A stretch of DNA of 64,000 nucleotides from an uncultured Nitrospiraceae bacterium (GTDB taxonomy: Bacteria > Nitrospirota > Thermodesulfovibrionia > Thermodesulfovibrionales > Dissulfurispiraceae). Within the stretch, counting starts at the first letter, position 1. Each line of letters starts with the position of its first letter. Shown here piece by piece: positions 62,249-64,000 of the stretch. The notes beneath the pieces are model-generated. The model saw only the letters and a list, made by a program, of their open reading frames with translations, had not been told where the DNA came from and did not search any database. Location: NCBI GenBank assembly GCA_903822005.1, contig CAIJNL010000014.1, positions 124,001-188,000 of the forward strand, given 5' to 3'. A program made the position numbers and the translations under genes.

Positions 62249-63517
62249 TCACATATATACAAGCATCAGCATTGTCACAATAACTGCAATGATCGACCCC
62301 AGCGCGTTACGCTTCAGCAATTCCATAGGGTTGACACCCGCAAGCGCGCAGCATATGATAGCACCGCCCGCGATAGGTGACATGGAACGCCCCAGGGCTC
62401 CGGCAATGACTGCGAGGCTGCCCATATCAGCAGGCAGCATTCCAAACTGGTCTGCGTGTATTGTGACGGCCTTATTGAAAGCAACTGCAGCGGCATCGCC
62501 CGATCCGCTCATCAACCCGAGAAGAAAAGGCCCGACTGTTGCGCTGATCTTCGCTATCTCAGGATAATCTGTCATCGCTCCTATCATCGACTTGATGAGT
62601 CCGATGGTCTTCATTCCTTCCACAAAGACCAGCGCCGACGTAATGAGTCCGAATACATGACCGAACGCATCACCGGCCCCGTGCCAGAATTCCTTGGAGA
62701 TTTTCCCGGGATTCACGCGGGTCACGATAAAGGCGGCAAAAACGCCTATGATCATGGCATGTGAAATGGCCACCTGTTTTAACGCGGGCACATACCCCTT
62801 AGCCCCGAGGATGAGAATGATAAGCGGGATAATGGGCACTATCGCCTTGAGATAGCTGACTTTAAATTCCTCAGGCACGACGCTTACTTCTGAAACGTAT
62901 CCCTTGTGCTCTTTTCTCATCCAGGCCACGAGCAGCAGGCTAAACGCTCCGATGATGCCGGAGAAAAGCAGCGGATAAAAATGGTTGGACACTACATCCA
63001 TCGGGCTCACCTTTGCCACATCCGCAACGATAAGGACCTGGGGATAGCCCGGGTTAAAATTAGCGCCATAGGTCCCCGCGAACACGGCTGCCGCGGCTAT
63101 TGCCGGATGCACACCCGCAGCCATCAAAAACGGGATAAGGATGGCCCCGACCGCGGCGGAACATCCGGCCGCGCTGGTGATTGAGGTATTGATGAAAAAG
63201 GTGACCAAGGTCGCTGCAGGGATCAATAATGGGCCTGCCTTCTTCAGGGCTTTTACAAGCAGGTGAATCAGGTGCTTGTCGCACTCGGTCAGTTTCAAGA
63301 CCAGGGCAAATCCCATGACCGAAATGATCGCCTCAAATATTCGCGATTCGGTCATTGCATGAGAAAAACCCTTGAATGCGGCCATCGGATCGCCGGCCAG
63401 AATCGTCATGAGCAGGCCGGAACAAAACAGCACCATTTTTACTTCATACTGCTTTACCATCAAATAGATGGTCGCCGCTACAATAATGCCGCCCAACACT
63501 AACAAAACAATACTCAT
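62249..63517 (-). CDS. DcuC-family C4-dicarboxylate carrier
   Basis: A 422-residue, about 12-segment inner-membrane protein. FINTSITSAAGCSAAVGAIL and GLMSGSGDAAAVAFNKAV are the paired re-entrant motifs of the DcuC family, which exchanges fumarate and succinate or takes up other dicarboxylates anaerobically. The ATG follows AAGGGGGGG. It is 107 nt downstream of the dehydrogenase gene and probably in its operon, so an isocitrate- or malate-like substrate is conceivable. Confidence 0.88.
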   Translation of the reverse strand: MSIVLLVLGGIIVAATIYLMVKQYEVKMVLFCSGLLMTILAGDPMAAFKGFSHAMTESRIFEAIISVMGFALVLKLTECDKHLIHLLVKALKKAGPLLIPAATLVTFFINTSITSAAGCSAAVGAILIPFLMAAGVHPAIAAAAVFAGTYGANFNPGYPQVLIVADVAKVSPMDVVSNHFYPLLFSGIIGAFSLLLVAWMRKEHKGYVSEVSVVPEEFKVSYLKAIVPIIPLIILILGAKGYVPALKQVAISHAMIIGVFAAFIVTRVNPGKISKEFWHGAGDAFGHVFGLITSALVFVEGMKTIGLIKSMIGAMTDYPEIAKISATVGPFLLGLMSGSGDAAAVAFNKAVTIHADQFGMLPADMGSLAVIAGALGRSMSPIAGGAIICCALAGVNPMELLKRNALGSIIAVIVTMLMLVYM

Positions 63518-63624
63518 AGCCCCCCCTTATTGAATGCGTCTTGCAAAAAAATGTCTGCTGTACAAACTTCAATCCGTTTTTCTATCTCTCGAATACCGGC
63601 AGCTGCCGCAGTAAATATGACCGG

Positions 63625-64000
63625 TTATCCGGCTACTCTTTTAGCAATGGCGTCTGCCATCTGCATTGTCGAAGCAGTGCCCCCAAGGTCGGCAGTCAGC
63701 ACTCTGCCCTCGGACAATACGGCATGGATGCTCTCTTCGATGCTGAAGGCCTCCTTATTAAAGCCAACATGCCTCAGCATGGACGCGCCGGAGAGGATGA
63801 GAGAAACAGGATTGGCTATTCCCTTGCCCGCGATATCCGGAGCCGATCCGTGGGTAGCTTCAAAGACCGACGCATCCACGCCGATATTAGCGCCGGGCGC
63901 AAGGCCCAGACTCCCTGCAAGGCCGCCAGCCAAGTCAGAAAGAATATCGCCATACTGATTGGATGTGACTACAACATCAAACTTGGTGTGATGCCTGACC
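63625..64000 (-). CDS. isocitrate/isopropylmalate dehydrogenase family (C-terminal part)
   Basis: The visible 125 residues include TSNQYGDILSDLAGGLAGSL, APGANIG, EATHGSAPDIAGKGIANP and a closing GGTASTMQMADAI. These are the C-terminal metal- and NAD-binding motifs of the decarboxylating dehydrogenase family. The gene continues past the right edge, so isocitrate, isopropylmalate, homoisocitrate and tartrate dehydrogenase cannot be told apart. The GSAPDIAGKG pattern with Asp favours an NAD-dependent enzyme. Confidence 0.88.
   Translation of the reverse strand, partial: VRHHTKFDVVVTSNQYGDILSDLAGGLAGSLGLAPGANIGVDASVFEATHGSAPDIAGKGIANPVSLILSGASMLRHVGFNKEAFSIEESIHAVLSEGRVLTADLGGTASTMQMADAIAKRVAG

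Noticed and set aside
1-64000. CRISPR array, prophage or classical insertion sequence
   Set aside because: I found no regularly spaced short repeats, phage structural genes, transposase or integrase in any frame; the dispersed element carries no ORF.

Overview
The window comes from a bacterium with an anaerobic, cytochrome-rich respiratory lifestyle. The evidence is System II (ResB/CcsA) cytochrome c maturation, three multiheme c-type cytochromes, a periplasmic molybdenum reductase, a bacteriohemerythrin, a DcuC-type dicarboxylate carrier and two sigma-54 two-component systems. The gene mixture (hemX/ccsA-hemA-hemC-hemD, dprA-topA, TIGR02757, octaheme nitrite reductase) fits Nitrospirota or a Desulfobacterota-like lineage. 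No 16S rRNA or ribosomal protein gene is present, so this placement is inference. GTG and TTG starts are common, and several genes seem to be transcribed from promoters lying directly on the start codon (leaderless).

Layout. Positions 1-1421 hold the start of tsaB and an MFS exporter. Two tRNA genes follow (Val-UAC, Asp-GUC). The 3' end of tRNA-Asp is duplicated at 8169-8192, and between the copies lies an all-plus-strand catabolic cluster: a DUF6282 hydrolase, LeuC- and LeuD-like dehydratase subunits, an Aquifex-type aconitase and an MFS carrier. A second amidohydrolase lies just outside. This looks like a small tRNA-targeted island without a visible integrase. Positions 10045-17090 are mixed: a Cys-containing exported peptide, a LUD protein, a tautomerase, a Sel1 protein, cysE, an exported protein, a histidine kinase whose H-box has lost its histidine, and an MFS carrier. 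Positions 17106-31579 are mostly housekeeping: the fabG-acpP-fabF-rnc operon, panC, argG, dprA, a short Smg-like gene, topA, a MobB-like GTPase and the haem operon. Positions 31591-39744 hold hemerythrin, an NtrC-type two-component pair, TIGR02757, a beta-CASP metallo-beta-lactamase protein and tsaD. Positions 39772-42303 are ccsB-resB.

Positions 42451-54959 are the most remarkable part. A six-gene operon encodes a triheme cytochrome c7, a 4Fe-4S subunit, a Tat-exported tetrathionate-reductase-like molybdoenzyme, a nonaheme NapC-like membrane cytochrome, an FmdE-ModE fusion regulator and a molybdopterin-binding protein with a Cys tail. Upstream lie a sigma-54 promoter and two palindromes. Directly upstream of those is an overlapping three-gene regulatory operon: a tandem PhnD-type periplasmic binding protein, a histidine kinase and an NtrC-type activator. 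I infer that the binding protein senses an oxyanion and the activator binds the palindromes to switch on the reductase. No NrfD/TtrC-type membrane subunit is present; the nonaheme cytochrome probably takes electrons from quinol instead. An octaheme nitrite reductase follows at 55095-56735.

Positions 57034-64000 hold miscellaneous genes: an SRPBCC protein, an orphan, a membrane protein, an MFS carrier, a Tat-exported DapA-family protein, an HExxH peptidase, DcuC, and an isocitrate/isopropylmalate dehydrogenase cut by the window end. A dispersed intergenic element of about 147 bp occurs four times (20.5, 35.6, 38.3 and 56.9 kb). Its imperfect inverted-repeat ends show compensatory changes between copies.
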